This document shows, in pieces, positions 31,030-39,682 of a stretch of 64,000 nt of DNA (within the stretch, counting starts at the first letter, position 1; each line of letters opens with the position of its first letter). The translations under genes and the position numbers were made by a program. Source of the stretch: Zoogloea sp. (GTDB lineage: Bacteria > Pseudomonadota > Gammaproteobacteria > Burkholderiales > Rhodocyclaceae); contig JADJBR010000007.1 in assembly GCA_016703645.1 (NCBI GenBank), positions 1,240,001 through 1,304,000 of the forward strand, written 5' to 3'. The notes under the pieces are model-generated. The model did not search any database. It was not told where the DNA came from and saw nothing but the letters and a program-made list of their open reading frames with translations.

Positions 31030-31058
31030 TTGACAGCCCTTCGACCCCTAACTAAAAT
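31030..31058 (+). promoter_or_regulatory. Sigma-70 promoter of tRNA-Val
   Basis: Perfect -35 TTGACA (31030-31035) and -10 TAAAAT (31053-31058) with a 17-bp spacer, placed 19 bp before the mature tRNA 5' end. This is one of the clearest housekeeping promoters in the window. Confidence 0.85.
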
Positions 31059-31076
31059 GCGCGCTCTTCACCTACC

Positions 31077-31151
31077 GGGCGGTTAACTCAGCGGTAGAGT
31101 GCCACCTTCACACGGTGGAAGCCACTGGTTCGATCCCAGTACCGCCCACCA
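31077..31151 (+). tRNA. tRNA-Val (CAC)
   Basis: 75 nt including an encoded CCA. The acceptor stem GGGCGGT pairs with ACCGCCC. The anticodon stem CCACC/GGTGG encloses the loop TTCACAC, giving anticodon CAC (valine). The T-arm CTGGTTCGATCCCAG is canonical. It reads GTG codons, which are common in this GC-rich genome. Confidence 0.95.
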
Positions 31152-31211
31152 GAATTTCTTCAGGGTTATCAGCAAGTTGAACAACCCTGAACGCCCCGGC
31201 GAAAGATCAAG

Positions 31212-31237
31212 ACAGACACCTCCAGGTGTCTGTTTTT
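31212..31237 (+). terminator. Rho-independent terminator downstream of tRNA-Val
   Basis: Arms ACAGACACCT and AGGTGTCTGT are perfectly complementary around CC, followed directly by a T-rich run. It ends the tRNA transcript about 60 bp past the CCA. Confidence 0.85.
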
Positions 31238-31296
31238 GTTTGTGCGCGCAAGTCTGAATCAAACTGATCAGCAACCCTTGGCGCAACGTGCGCCGT

Positions 31297-31761
31297 TCAG
31301 CGACCCGACACCTCCACCAGCCGCCGTGCCCGTGCCAGCAGGCCTCGGCCCAGCAGCAGGCGCTGCATGCTGTTGGCCAGGCGCAGCCGCAACTCCGGTT
31401 CGTCCGCCCAGGTGTAGGCATCGATTTCGGGGACAGTCTCGCCGGTCTGGTAGTGGGCGAAATAGCTCGTGCACATGCACAGCTCGGGCCGGACCTCGCG
31501 GGAATCCACCCCCACCGCAAAGAGGTGGAGATCCTTCCCCCGGTAGTAAGGGTGACGTCCGAGATCGTAGAGGCGGTCGGCGTCGAAGCTCAGGCCGAAT
31601 TCCTCCCGGGTCTCCCGCAGGGCGCAGGCCACCGCCGCCTCGCCGGGATCAATTAGGCCCTTGGGGAGATCCCAATGTTCATTGCCCGTGGAATGCCCCA
31701 CCAGCAACTCGGCCCGCTCATTGATGACCAGCAGGCCACAGGACAACAGAGGCGCGTTCAC
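31297..31761 (-). CDS. Nudix hydrolase
   Basis: 154 aa with a full Nudix box from GLIDPGEAA to RETREEFGL, so it should cleave a nucleoside-diphosphate-X substrate using divalent metal. The preceding segment (GHSTGNEHWDLPKG) is typical of diadenosine-polyphosphate or RNA-cap type (NUDT2/RppH-like) members, but specificity is not assignable. Convergent with tRNA-Val. Confidence 0.88.
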   Translation of the reverse strand: MNAPLLSCGLLVINERAELLVGHSTGNEHWDLPKGLIDPGEAAVACALRETREEFGLSFDADRLYDLGRHPYYRGKDLHLFAVGVDSREVRPELCMCTSYFAHYQTGETVPEIDAYTWADEPELRLRLANSMQRLLLGRGLLARARRLVEVSGR

Positions 31762-31980
31762 GGACGCAAGCCCGCGCCGCGGGAAGGGTATTTTTCAGCC
31801 ATGTATCGATATAGATGCAGAGCCCCGGCACGTCCAGTCGCGGGCGGGACGCGTCGGGCGTGAAGACGCCGACTCTACGCAATTCAGCGTATTTCCTGCC
31901 GCTCGGGGCACACCTAAGCTGACAGCCTTATTCCCCATGGCGCCGCGCCGCGACCGCACAAGCTGCACGCGCCCCCGAGC

Positions 31981-33144
31981 ATGTTCGCCAACCTGCACAA
32001 CCTCTCCCACCATGCCGCCTGGCGCCGCCAACTGGAGCTGATCCTCGAATCGACCGGCGAAGGCATCTACGGCATCGACCTCCGGGGACGCTGCATCTTC
32101 ATCAACGAGGCCGGCGCGGCAATGCTTGGCTACACGCCGGATGAAGTGCTTGGCCGCTCCATGCACTACCTGATCCACCACTCCCACGCCGACGAAACCC
32201 TGATGCCGGTGCACGAATGCCGGATCTACAAGGCCTTCCAGGAAGGTCGCGGCATACGTGTGGACGACGAAGTGCTGTGGCGGCGCGAAGGCCGCAGCTT
32301 CCCCGCCGAATACGCCTCCTACCCCATCCGTGACGGCAATGCCGTGGTGGGGGCCGTGGTCACCTTCAACGACATCACCGAACGCAAACGCACCCAGCGG
32401 CTCCTGCAGGAAGCCCACGACCAACTGGAAAGGCGCGTCCGGGAGCGCACCGCCGAACTCACCACGGCCCACGACAACCTGCGCCAGTCCCACCAATCGC
32501 TGCGGCGCCTGTCGGCCCACCTCAACACGGTGCGCGAAGAGGAACGCCGGCACATTGCCCGCGACATCCATGACGAACTGGGCGCCTCGCTCACCGCCCT
32601 GCAACTGGAGATGAACTGGCTGCGCCAGCGCCTGGGAGACGACGCGATGATGCGCGACAAGCTCGACGGCATGCTCGAGATCGGCAGCCATGCCATGCAA
32701 GCCGTGCGCCGCATCCTCAACGACCTGCGCCCCGGCGTGCTCGATCACCTGGGCCTGTGGGCGGCCCTGGAGACCCTGCTGCTCGATTTCCAGAAGCGCT
32801 CGGGGCTGGACTGCCACTACCGCTGCACCCCCGAGATCGAACGCTGCCGCCTCGGCCGTGATGCCGAGATCGCCCTTTACCGCATCGTCCAGGAGGTACT
32901 GACCAACGTCAGCCGCCACGCCCGCGCCACCCAGGTACGCCTGGAAGCCCGGGCCGACCACCGCGACCTGCTCCTCAGCATTGCCGACGATGGCCTGGGC
33001 ATGCAGGTGCCGCAGCAACCCACCTCCTTCGGCCTGCTCGGCATGCGTGAACGGACCCTCGCACTGGGCGGCACCCTCGACATCGACAGCCACCCGGGCG
33101 CCGGCACCCGCATCGTGCTGCGCCTGCCCAATGCCATCGCCTGA
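31981..33144 (+). CDS. Soluble PAS sensor histidine kinase (HisKA_3 type)
   Basis: 387 aa, no membrane segments. PAS domain about 15-140 (LILESTGEGIYGIDLRGRCI, GYTPDEVLG, ending in a PAC with GAVVTFNDITERKR), a coiled coil (QLERRVRERTAEL), HisKA_3 with the His in RHIARDIHDELGASLTALQ, and HATPase (DDGLGM, FGLLGMRER). Six bases separate its stop from the response-regulator start, making a clear NarXL-like pair. The signal is unknown; PAS could bind a cofactor. Confidence 0.9.
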   Translation: MFANLHNLSHHAAWRRQLELILESTGEGIYGIDLRGRCIFINEAGAAMLGYTPDEVLGRSMHYLIHHSHADETLMPVHECRIYKAFQEGRGIRVDDEVLWRREGRSFPAEYASYPIRDGNAVVGAVVTFNDITERKRTQRLLQEAHDQLERRVRERTAELTTAHDNLRQSHQSLRRLSAHLNTVREEERRHIARDIHDELGASLTALQLEMNWLRQRLGDDAMMRDKLDGMLEIGSHAMQAVRRILNDLRPGVLDHLGLWAALETLLLDFQKRSGLDCHYRCTPEIERCRLGRDAEIALYRIVQEVLTNVSRHARATQVRLEARADHRDLLLSIADDGLGMQVPQQPTSFGLLGMRERTLALGGTLDIDSHPGAGTRIVLRLPNAIA

Positions 33145-33150
33145 CCTGCC

Positions 33151-33789
33151 ATGACCACCATCCTGATCGTCGACGACCACATGATCATCCGCCGCGGCCT
33201 GCGGCAGATCCTTTCCGAGTCGCCCGCCATCGGTGACATCCATGAAGCCGCGGATGGCCCGGCGGCCCTGCGCCTGTTGCGGACGACGACCGTTGATGTG
33301 GTGCTGCTCGACATCGCCCTGGGCGAACGGGACGGGCTGGATGTGCTCAAGACCCTGCACGGGGAGTTTCCGCGCCTCGGCATCATCATGCTGTCGGTGT
33401 ATCCCGAGAACCAGTTCGCCCTGCGCGCCATGCGTGGCGGCGCCCATGCCTACCTCAACAAGGGTTGCAGCCCCGATGTGCTGTTTGCGGCCATCGCCAA
33501 GGTGGCCGGCGGCGGCCTGTACATCACCCCGGTGCTGGCCGAACTGCTGGCCCAGAACGTGCGCGGGGTGCCCGATGATGAAAAGCCGCCCCACGAAGCC
33601 CTCTCCAACCGGGAATTCCAGGTGTTGCAACTGCTCGCCCAGGGTCGCAGCGTGACGCAGATCGCCCAGCAGCTGGCCCTGTCGGCCAACACCATCTCCA
33701 CCTACCGGGCGCGGATCTTCGACAAGCTGGGCCTGCACAACCCCGCCGACCTGTTCAGCTACGCCGCCCGGCACAAGCTCACGGCCTAG
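33151..33789 (+). CDS. NarL/FixJ-type response regulator
   Basis: 212 aa. Receiver: ILIVDDHMIIRRGL, phosphoacceptor Asp in VVLLDIALGERDG, and lysine in AYLNKGCSPD. The C-terminal LuxR helix-turn-helix carries LSNREFQVLQLLAQGRSVTQ and LSANTISTYRARIFDKLGL. Partner of the kinase immediately upstream. Targets are not evident; the adjacent nhaD is convergent rather than divergent. Confidence 0.92.
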   Translation: MTTILIVDDHMIIRRGLRQILSESPAIGDIHEAADGPAALRLLRTTTVDVVLLDIALGERDGLDVLKTLHGEFPRLGIIMLSVYPENQFALRAMRGGAHAYLNKGCSPDVLFAAIAKVAGGGLYITPVLAELLAQNVRGVPDDEKPPHEALSNREFQVLQLLAQGRSVTQIAQQLALSANTISTYRARIFDKLGLHNPADLFSYAARHKLTA

Positions 33790-33804
33790 GCAACGGGCCG
33801 GCGC

Positions 33805-35094
33805 TCACCCCAGTAGCTGCCGCTGAAGCAGAAAAACCCCCGCCCCCGCAAAGTAGCCCACCAGGGCCAGACCACTGATCCGCTTCACGTACCAGAAGAA
33901 GTGGATCTTCTCGAGCCCCATGGCCGCCACCCCGGCCGCCGAACCGATGATCAGGATCGAACCGCCGGTGCCCGCGCAATAGGCCAGGAAGTGCCACAGG
34001 AAGTGATCGGCCGGATACGCGGTGAGGCTGTACATGCCCATGGCGGCGGCCACCAGGGGCACGTTGTCCACCACGGCGCTGACGACGCCGATGATCAGCA
34101 CGATGACGTCCTGGCGACCCACCGTGTCGTTCAACCAGGTGGCCAGCGACCCGAGGATATGGGCGTGCTCCAGCGTCGCCACCGCCAGCAGGATGCCCAC
34201 GAAGAACACCAGCGAACTCATGTCGATGCGGCTCAGGGCGTGCACCAGGGTCAGGGGGTGCTTGAACTCGTCCTCCTTGTCGCGATGGACGAGATCGCCG
34301 ACCAGCCACAGGATGCCCAGCCCGAACAGGATGCCCATGAAGGGCGGCAGGTGGGTCAGCGTCTTGAACACGGGCACGGCCACCAGGATGCCGATACCCA
34401 GGAAGAACATCAGATTGCGCTCGAACGCGGTGCTCTTGACGCCGGTATCGCCCGCCGCCTCACTCGGCGACGCCACCTGCTGGCCGCGGAGCACGTAGGC
34501 GGTGATGGCCAGGGGAACGAGCAGGCTCACCATCGAGGGAAGCAGAACCGACTTCATGATGCCGAGGGCCGTGATCTGGCCATCGATCCACAGCATCGTC
34601 GTGGTCACGTCGCCGATGGGCGACCATGCCCCGCCGGCATTGGCGGCGATGACGATGATGCCGGCGAAGAACAGGCGATCCTCGTGTCGCGCCAGCAGCT
34701 TGCGCATCAGCGAGATCATCACGATGGTCGTCGTCAGGTTGTCGAGCACCGAGCTGAGGAAGAAGGTCACGAAACCCACCAGCCACATCAGGCTCGACAA
34801 GCGGGTCGTCCGGATGCGCTGGGTGATCACCTCGAAGCCGTTGTGGGCATCCACCACCTCGACGATGGCCATCGCCCCCATCAGGAAGAACACGATCTGC
34901 GCCGTGCCCATCAGCGACTCGCCCAGTTCCTCGGCCACCCGGTGGTGGTCGCCGGTGGTCATGGCGTAGATCGTCCACAGCAACCCGGCCCCCACCAGCG
35001 CCGACGCCGACTTGTTGATCTTGAGGGGATGTTCCAGCGCAATCGCGGCATACGCGACGATAAAGACGAGAACCAGTGCAGTCAGCATTTTCAA
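33805..35094 (-). CDS. nhaD: NhaD-type Na+/H+ antiporter
   Basis: 429-aa ion-transporter superfamily protein with about 11-12 membrane helices. Family features: GAMAIVEVVDAHNGFEVIT, SSVLDNLTTTIVMISLMRKL (the conserved Asp-Asn), ANAGGAWSPIGDVTTTMLWI, and VVDNVPLVAAAMGMYSL. It exports Na+ or Li+ in exchange for protons across the inner membrane. It converges with the two-component pair and diverges from the PfpI-cyanate operon. Confidence 0.9.
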   Translation of the reverse strand: MKMLTALVLVFIVAYAAIALEHPLKINKSASALVGAGLLWTIYAMTTGDHHRVAEELGESLMGTAQIVFFLMGAMAIVEVVDAHNGFEVITQRIRTTRLSSLMWLVGFVTFFLSSVLDNLTTTIVMISLMRKLLARHEDRLFFAGIIVIAANAGGAWSPIGDVTTTMLWIDGQITALGIMKSVLLPSMVSLLVPLAITAYVLRGQQVASPSEAAGDTGVKSTAFERNLMFFLGIGILVAVPVFKTLTHLPPFMGILFGLGILWLVGDLVHRDKEDEFKHPLTLVHALSRIDMSSLVFFVGILLAVATLEHAHILGSLATWLNDTVGRQDVIVLIIGVVSAVVDNVPLVAAAMGMYSLTAYPADHFLWHFLAYCAGTGGSILIIGSAAGVAAMGLEKIHFFWYVKRISGLALVGYFAGAGVFLLQRQLLG

Positions 35095-35192
35095 TGGCCT
35101 TGAGGGGGGAGAGCAGGCAAGGGAAGCCGCACCAAGGGCGCAGGCGAACCGCGGAATATACCCGATCAGCCCACCCCCGAGAAAGGCGGGCC

Positions 35193-35212
35193 GTGTAGTG
35201 CACGCCCTACAC
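35193..35212. promoter_or_regulatory. Inverted repeat in the nhaD / cyanate operon divergent region
   Basis: GTGTAG (35193-35198) and CTACAC (35207-35212) form a 6-bp inverted repeat with an 8-bp centre, about 130 bp upstream of the DJ-1/PfpI gene. It could be an operator for the cyanate operon (a CynR-like LysR gene is not in the window). Symmetry is the only evidence. Confidence 0.3.
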
Positions 35213-35340
35213 CGGAATCACGTTTGCTTGATACACGGCCACGCGGCCTTCCCGGAATATCCCATCCAACAGGCAGAACCGCCCGGCGCTACGCTCCACC
35301 CGCGCCGACTGCCTGAATCTTCTCTGACGGGAGTCGCCAC

Positions 35341-36015
35341 ATGGCACGCAAGCTGGGTTTCAGGCTGGGTATCTACGTCTTCAAGGATGCAGAGATCGTC
35401 GACTACGCGGCGCCGGCCGGCGTCATCTCGGTGGCGCGGCGCCTCGATCCGGAGCTCGACACCTTCCTGATCGCCGAATCCATGCGGCCGGTCCAGACCC
35501 AGGCCGGCTTCACGGTGCTCCCCAACTACAGCTTCGCCGACCAGCCCGCCATGGACGCCTTCCTGATCCCCGGCGGCTTCGGCACGCGGCAGGAGATGAA
35601 CAACACCAACCTGCACCGCTACATCCGCGCCCTGCCGTCCGAATGCCTGCTGACCAGCGTGTGCACCGGCTCCTGGATCTACGCCCGCATGGGCCTGCTG
35701 GACGGCCTGTCCGCCACCAACCGCAAGGAGCCCGACCGGCTCGAAGCCTCCCACATGGGCAAGACCCCCATCGACCGCCTGGCCGAGATGGCGCCTGCCT
35801 GCCGCGTCAGCCGTGCCCGGGTGGTGGACGCCGGGCGCATCGTCACCGCCGGCGGCATCGCCTCGGGCATGGAGATGGGCTTTCACCTCCTGCGGCGGGC
35901 CGGCTACGACGAAGCTTTCATCGACGACGTGGCCCGGGTCATGGAATACCAGCGGGCCTACGAGCTGTACCGGCACGACATCGAATTCAGCGAACCCAAC
36001 CTACCCGCCCTTTGA
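35341..36015 (+). CDS. DJ-1/PfpI-family protein, isonitrile-hydratase-like
   Basis: 224 aa with a flavodoxin-like class I glutamine-amidotransferase fold. Nucleophile cysteine at the elbow SVCTGSWIYARMGLLDG, with the glycine motif IPGGFGTR before it. This Cys-based subfamily includes isocyanide hydratase (InhA) and the N-terminal part of GlxA-type regulators; no AraC DNA-binding domain is attached. It lies 24 bp upstream of cynA on the same strand, so a role in metabolism of C=N compounds (isonitriles or cyanate-related) is plausible but unproven. Confidence 0.82.
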   Translation: MARKLGFRLGIYVFKDAEIVDYAAPAGVISVARRLDPELDTFLIAESMRPVQTQAGFTVLPNYSFADQPAMDAFLIPGGFGTRQEMNNTNLHRYIRALPSECLLTSVCTGSWIYARMGLLDGLSATNRKEPDRLEASHMGKTPIDRLAEMAPACRVSRARVVDAGRIVTAGGIASGMEMGFHLLRRAGYDEAFIDDVARVMEYQRAYELYRHDIEFSEPNLPAL

Positions 36016-36039
36016 TCCTGCTTCCAGGAGGAGATTGCC

Positions 36040-37419
36040 ATGTCTGCGTTCAAGGACCCTTTCAGCGACGGTATCAAGCTCGGTAGCTGCACCTGCGGCA
36101 AGCACCACACCCAGGCAGAGCACGACGCCGCCCATGCCAGAGCCGCCGACCTGCCGATGGAGGCCAACGAGGAATCGCTGAATCGCCGCACCATCGAGTC
36201 GGCCATCATGCGCGCCGTGTTTCCCGACGACCGGGAACGCCGCGGCTTCCTGCGGGCCGTCGGCCGCTCGACGGCCATGGCCGCCCTGTCCAGCTTCTTC
36301 CCCCTCGGCGCCCTGGAAGCCATGGCCCAGGAAAAAGGCCCCCTGGAAAAGAAGGATCTGAAGATCGGCTTCATCCCCATCACCTGCGCCAGCCCCCTGC
36401 TGATGGCCGACCCCCTCGGCTTCTACAAGCAGCAAGGCCTCAACGTGCAGATGATCAAGACCGCCGGCTGGGCGCTGATCCGCGACAAGGTGCTCAACCG
36501 CGAGTACGACGCCTCCCACATGCTGGCCCCAATGCCCATCGCCATGAGCATGGGCATCGGCGCCAACCCCATGCCGCTCAACGTGGCCACCATCCAGAAC
36601 ACCAACGGCCAGGCCATCACCCTGCACGTCAAGCACAAGGACAAGCGCGACCCGAAGCAGTGGAAGGGCTTCAAGTTTGCCGTGCCCTTCGAGTATTCGA
36701 TGCACAACTTCCTGCTCCGCTACTACGTGGCGGAGCATGGGCTCGACCCGGACAAGGACATCCAGATCCGCGTCGTGCCGCCGCCGGAGATGGTCGCCAA
36801 CCTGCGGGCCGGCAACCTGGACGGCTACCTCGGCCCCGACCCCTTCAACCAGCGCGCCGTGTTCGACGAGGTGGGCTTCATCCACATCCTGTCCAAGGAA
36901 ATCTGGGACGGCCACCCCTGCTGCTCCTTCGGCGTGCCGACCGACTTCGTCAAGCAGAACCCCAACACCTTCGCCGCGCTTTACCGCGCCATCCTGACCG
37001 CCGCCAAGATGGCCCGCGACCCCAAGAACCGCCCGATCATGGCCGAAGTGCTGTCGCCCGCCGCCTACCTCAACCAGCCCAAGACGGTGCTGGAGCAAGT
37101 ACTCACCGGCAAGTTTGCCGACGGCCTGGGCAGCGTGCAGAACGTGCCAACCCGCGCCGACTTCGACCCCTTCCCGTGGTATTCGATGGCGGTGTGGATC
37201 CTCAGCCAGATGAAGCGCTGGGGCTACATCAAGGGCGACGTGAACTACAAGGACATCGCCGAGAAGGTGTATCTGATCACCGATGCCCGCAAGCACATGG
37301 CCGAGATCGGCATGGCGGCCCCCAAGGACAACTACGCCAGGTTCAAGGTCATGGGCAAGGAGTTCGACCCCATGAAGGCCGACGCCTATGTGAACTCCTT
37401 CGCCATCCGGAAGGCCTGA
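36040..37419 (+). CDS. cynA: Cyanate/nitrate-type ABC transporter substrate-binding protein
   Basis: 459 aa, NrtA/CmpA/TauA-like fold (KIGFIPITCASPLLMADPLG, EYDASHMLAPMPIAMSMG, GYLGPDPFNQRAVFDEVGF). A twin-arginine motif (ERRGFLRAVGRS) lies about 65 residues in, behind a hydrophilic N-terminal leader that contains the Cys/His cluster CTCGKHHTQAEHD. AGGAGG precedes the ATG. With the permease, ATPase and cyanase following, the substrate is most likely cyanate. The long leader before the Tat signal is noteworthy. Confidence 0.9.
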   Translation: MSAFKDPFSDGIKLGSCTCGKHHTQAEHDAAHARAADLPMEANEESLNRRTIESAIMRAVFPDDRERRGFLRAVGRSTAMAALSSFFPLGALEAMAQEKGPLEKKDLKIGFIPITCASPLLMADPLGFYKQQGLNVQMIKTAGWALIRDKVLNREYDASHMLAPMPIAMSMGIGANPMPLNVATIQNTNGQAITLHVKHKDKRDPKQWKGFKFAVPFEYSMHNFLLRYYVAEHGLDPDKDIQIRVVPPPEMVANLRAGNLDGYLGPDPFNQRAVFDEVGFIHILSKEIWDGHPCCSFGVPTDFVKQNPNTFAALYRAILTAAKMARDPKNRPIMAEVLSPAAYLNQPKTVLEQVLTGKFADGLGSVQNVPTRADFDPFPWYSMAVWILSQMKRWGYIKGDVNYKDIAEKVYLITDARKHMAEIGMAAPKDNYARFKVMGKEFDPMKADAYVNSFAIRKA

Positions 37420-37431
37420 CGAAAGCCTGCC

Positions 37432-38271
37432 ATGAAGAACGAGCACGGGAAGAGCCTGCTGCTGTCGGTGGTGCTGTTCGCCCTCTTCATCGGCGTGTGG
37501 TTCGTCGCCACACAGCCCAAGGAGAGCGCGCAGCAGTCCGCCGCGCAGGATGAATACGCGGCGCTGATGGGCAAGGGGGCCACCAAGTCGGGCGGCTTCC
37601 CGCCGCCGCAGGAGATCGGCAAGGCCATCGTCACCCACCTGTCCGACCCCTTCAAGGACAACGGACCGAACGACAAGGGCATCGCCATCCAGCTCGGCCA
37701 TTCCCTGGGCCGCGTCGGCATGGGCTTTGCGCTGGCGATCCTGGTGGCCCTGCCGCTCGGCTTCACCATCGGCATGTCGCCCCTGCTGCACCGGGCCCTC
37801 GACCCCTTCATCCAGGTGCTCAAACCCATCTCGCCCCTGGCCTGGATGCCCCTGGCCCTCTACACCATCAAGGACTCCGACCTCTCGGGCATCTTCGTGA
37901 TCTTCATCTGCTCGGTGTGGCCAATGCTGATCAACACCGCCTTCGGCGTGGCCAACGTGCGCAAGGACTGGCTCAACGTCGCCCGCACCCTGGAAGTGCG
38001 ACGCCTCAGGAAAGCGCTGACGGTGATCCTGCCCGCCGCCGCGCCCACCATCCTGACCGGCATGCGCATTTCGATGGGCATCGCCTGGCTGGTCATCGTC
38101 GCCGCGGAGATGCTGGTGGGCGGCACCGGGGTGGGCTACTTCGTGTGGAACGAGTGGAACAACCTGGCCCTGCCCAACGTGATCTTCGCCATCCTCGTGA
38201 TCGGCGTTGTCGGCATGGCCCTCGACCGCTGCTTTGCCGGCCTGCAAAAGCTGGTCAGCTACACGGAGTAA
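37432..38271 (+). CDS. cynB: Cyanate ABC transporter permease
   Basis: 279-aa inner-membrane permease of the NrtB/SsuC/TauC type: an N-terminal helix, then a periplasmic stretch and five or so further helices, with the EAA-like loop ANVRKDWLNVARTLEVRRLRK that contacts the ATPase. It starts 12 bases after cynA. Confidence 0.92.
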   Translation: MKNEHGKSLLLSVVLFALFIGVWFVATQPKESAQQSAAQDEYAALMGKGATKSGGFPPPQEIGKAIVTHLSDPFKDNGPNDKGIAIQLGHSLGRVGMGFALAILVALPLGFTIGMSPLLHRALDPFIQVLKPISPLAWMPLALYTIKDSDLSGIFVIFICSVWPMLINTAFGVANVRKDWLNVARTLEVRRLRKALTVILPAAAPTILTGMRISMGIAWLVIVAAEMLVGGTGVGYFVWNEWNNLALPNVIFAILVIGVVGMALDRCFAGLQKLVSYTE

Positions 38272-38276
38272 GCGCC

Positions 38277-39125
38277 ATGGCCTTCCTGCACGTGGAAAAC
38301 CTCGCCAAGTCCTACCCGGGCAACGACGCCCCGGTGTTCGAGAACGTCAACTTCACCCTCGACAAGGGCGAGTTCGTCTGCATCATCGGCCACTCCGGCT
38401 GCGGCAAGACCACCATCCTCAACGCCCTGGCCGGGCTGGAAACGGCGAGCGACGGCATCCTCACCATGGACGGCCGCGAAGTGGCCGGGCCGGGGCTGGA
38501 CCGGGGCGTGGTCTTCCAGAGCCACGCCCTGATGCCGTGGATGAGCGTCATCGACAACGTGAAGTTTGGCGTGCGCTCCCGCTGGCCCGACTGGAGCAAG
38601 GCGCAGATCGAGGCCCAGGCTGCCCAGTATCTCGAGATGGTCGGCCTCGGCCACGCCCTGCACAAAAAGCCGAGCATGCTCTCCGGCGGCATGAAACAGC
38701 GCGTCGGCATCGCCCGCGCCTTTGCCATCCAGCCCAAGATGCTCCTGCTCGACGAGCCCTTCGGCGCCCTCGACGCCCTGACCCGCGGCACGATCCAGGA
38801 TGAACTCCTGAAGATCGTCCAGGCCACGGCCCAGACGGTGTTCATGATCACCCACGACGTGGACGAAGCCATCCTGCTCTCGGACCGCATCCTGTTGATG
38901 AGCAACGGCCCCCGCGCCCGCATCGCCGAGATTGTCGAGGTGAGCCTGCCGCGCAGCCGCACCCGCCACGACATGCACCACGACCCGCGCTTCTACCGCA
39001 TCCGCAACCACCTGGTCGATTTCCTCGTCAGCCGCTCGAAAGACCCCAAGCCGGCCGGCGAGACCCACCCACCGGTCGTTCGCCCCGGCGAAACCGAACC
39101 CGCCCCCGACACCATCGCCGCCTGA
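38277..39125 (+). CDS. cynD: Cyanate ABC transporter ATP-binding protein
   Basis: 282 aa from the ATG at 38277, five bases after the permease stop. Walker A GHSGCGKTTILN, signature LSGGMKQRVGIARAF, Walker B LLLDEPFGALDALTRG; this is the nitrate/sulfonate/taurine ATPase subfamily. A proline-rich C-terminal tail of about 30 residues follows the ATPase domain. It drives import through cynB. Confidence 0.92.
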   Translation: MAFLHVENLAKSYPGNDAPVFENVNFTLDKGEFVCIIGHSGCGKTTILNALAGLETASDGILTMDGREVAGPGLDRGVVFQSHALMPWMSVIDNVKFGVRSRWPDWSKAQIEAQAAQYLEMVGLGHALHKKPSMLSGGMKQRVGIARAFAIQPKMLLLDEPFGALDALTRGTIQDELLKIVQATAQTVFMITHDVDEAILLSDRILLMSNGPRARIAEIVEVSLPRSRTRHDMHHDPRFYRIRNHLVDFLVSRSKDPKPAGETHPPVVRPGETEPAPDTIAA

Positions 39126-39144
39126 TTTGCCAAGGAGACCCACC

Positions 39145-39588
39145 ATGAACCGCGAAGAAGTCACCGACCTGATCGTCACCCAGAAGATCAAGAAAAAGCT
39201 CACCTGGGCCAAACTGGCCGAGATCGTCGGCCACAGCAAGGAATGGAGCACCGCCGCCCTGCTCGGCCAGATGACCCTGACCGAAGCCCAGGCCCAGGCC
39301 GTGGGCGCCGCCCTCGATCTGCCGGAAGAAGCCGTCACCCAACTGCAAGTGGTGCCCTACAAGGGCTCCCTGCCCACCGCCGTGCCCACCGACCCGCTGA
39401 TCTACCGCTTCTACGAGCTGATCAGCGTCTATGGCACCACCTTCAAGTCGCTGATCCACGAAGAGTTTGGCGATGGCATCATGAGCGCCATCGACTTCAA
39501 CATGGACCTCACCCGCGAAGCCGACCCCAAGGGCGACCGGGTCAAGATCACCATGAGCGGCAAGTTCCTGCCCTACAAGACCTACTGA
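39145..39588 (+). CDS. cynS: Cyanate hydratase (cyanase)
   Basis: 147 aa from the ATG at 39145 (AAGGAG upstream). It decomposes cyanate with bicarbonate to ammonia and CO2. The catalytic Arg and Glu are in DPLIYRFYELISVYG, and the Ser is in GIMSAIDFNMDL. The N-terminal helical domain (KIKKKLTWAKLAEIVGHSKEW) and C-terminal GKFLPYKTY match the decameric family. Last gene of the PfpI-cynABDS operon. Confidence 0.97.
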   Translation: MNREEVTDLIVTQKIKKKLTWAKLAEIVGHSKEWSTAALLGQMTLTEAQAQAVGAALDLPEEAVTQLQVVPYKGSLPTAVPTDPLIYRFYELISVYGTTFKSLIHEEFGDGIMSAIDFNMDLTREADPKGDRVKITMSGKFLPYKTY

Positions 39589-39611
39589 ACGACCTTCTGC
39601 ACATCCCCTGA

Positions 39612-39629
39612 GCCCGTCCTCCAACGGGC
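39612..39629 (+). terminator. Weak hairpin after cynS
   Basis: GCCCGT/ACGGGC with a 6-base loop, about 24 bp past the cynS stop. No T-run follows, so it would be a poor intrinsic terminator; it may simply mark the operon end. Confidence 0.3.
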
Positions 39630-39682
39630 CAGGCCCCGCGTTTCACGGAAAGACGCCTGCAAGCCGCCGGGCCGACGCAGCC

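Noticed and set aside
36001-38247. 748-codon minus-strand open frame over cynA-cynB
   Set aside because: Antisense shadow; both plus-strand genes are strongly conserved families.
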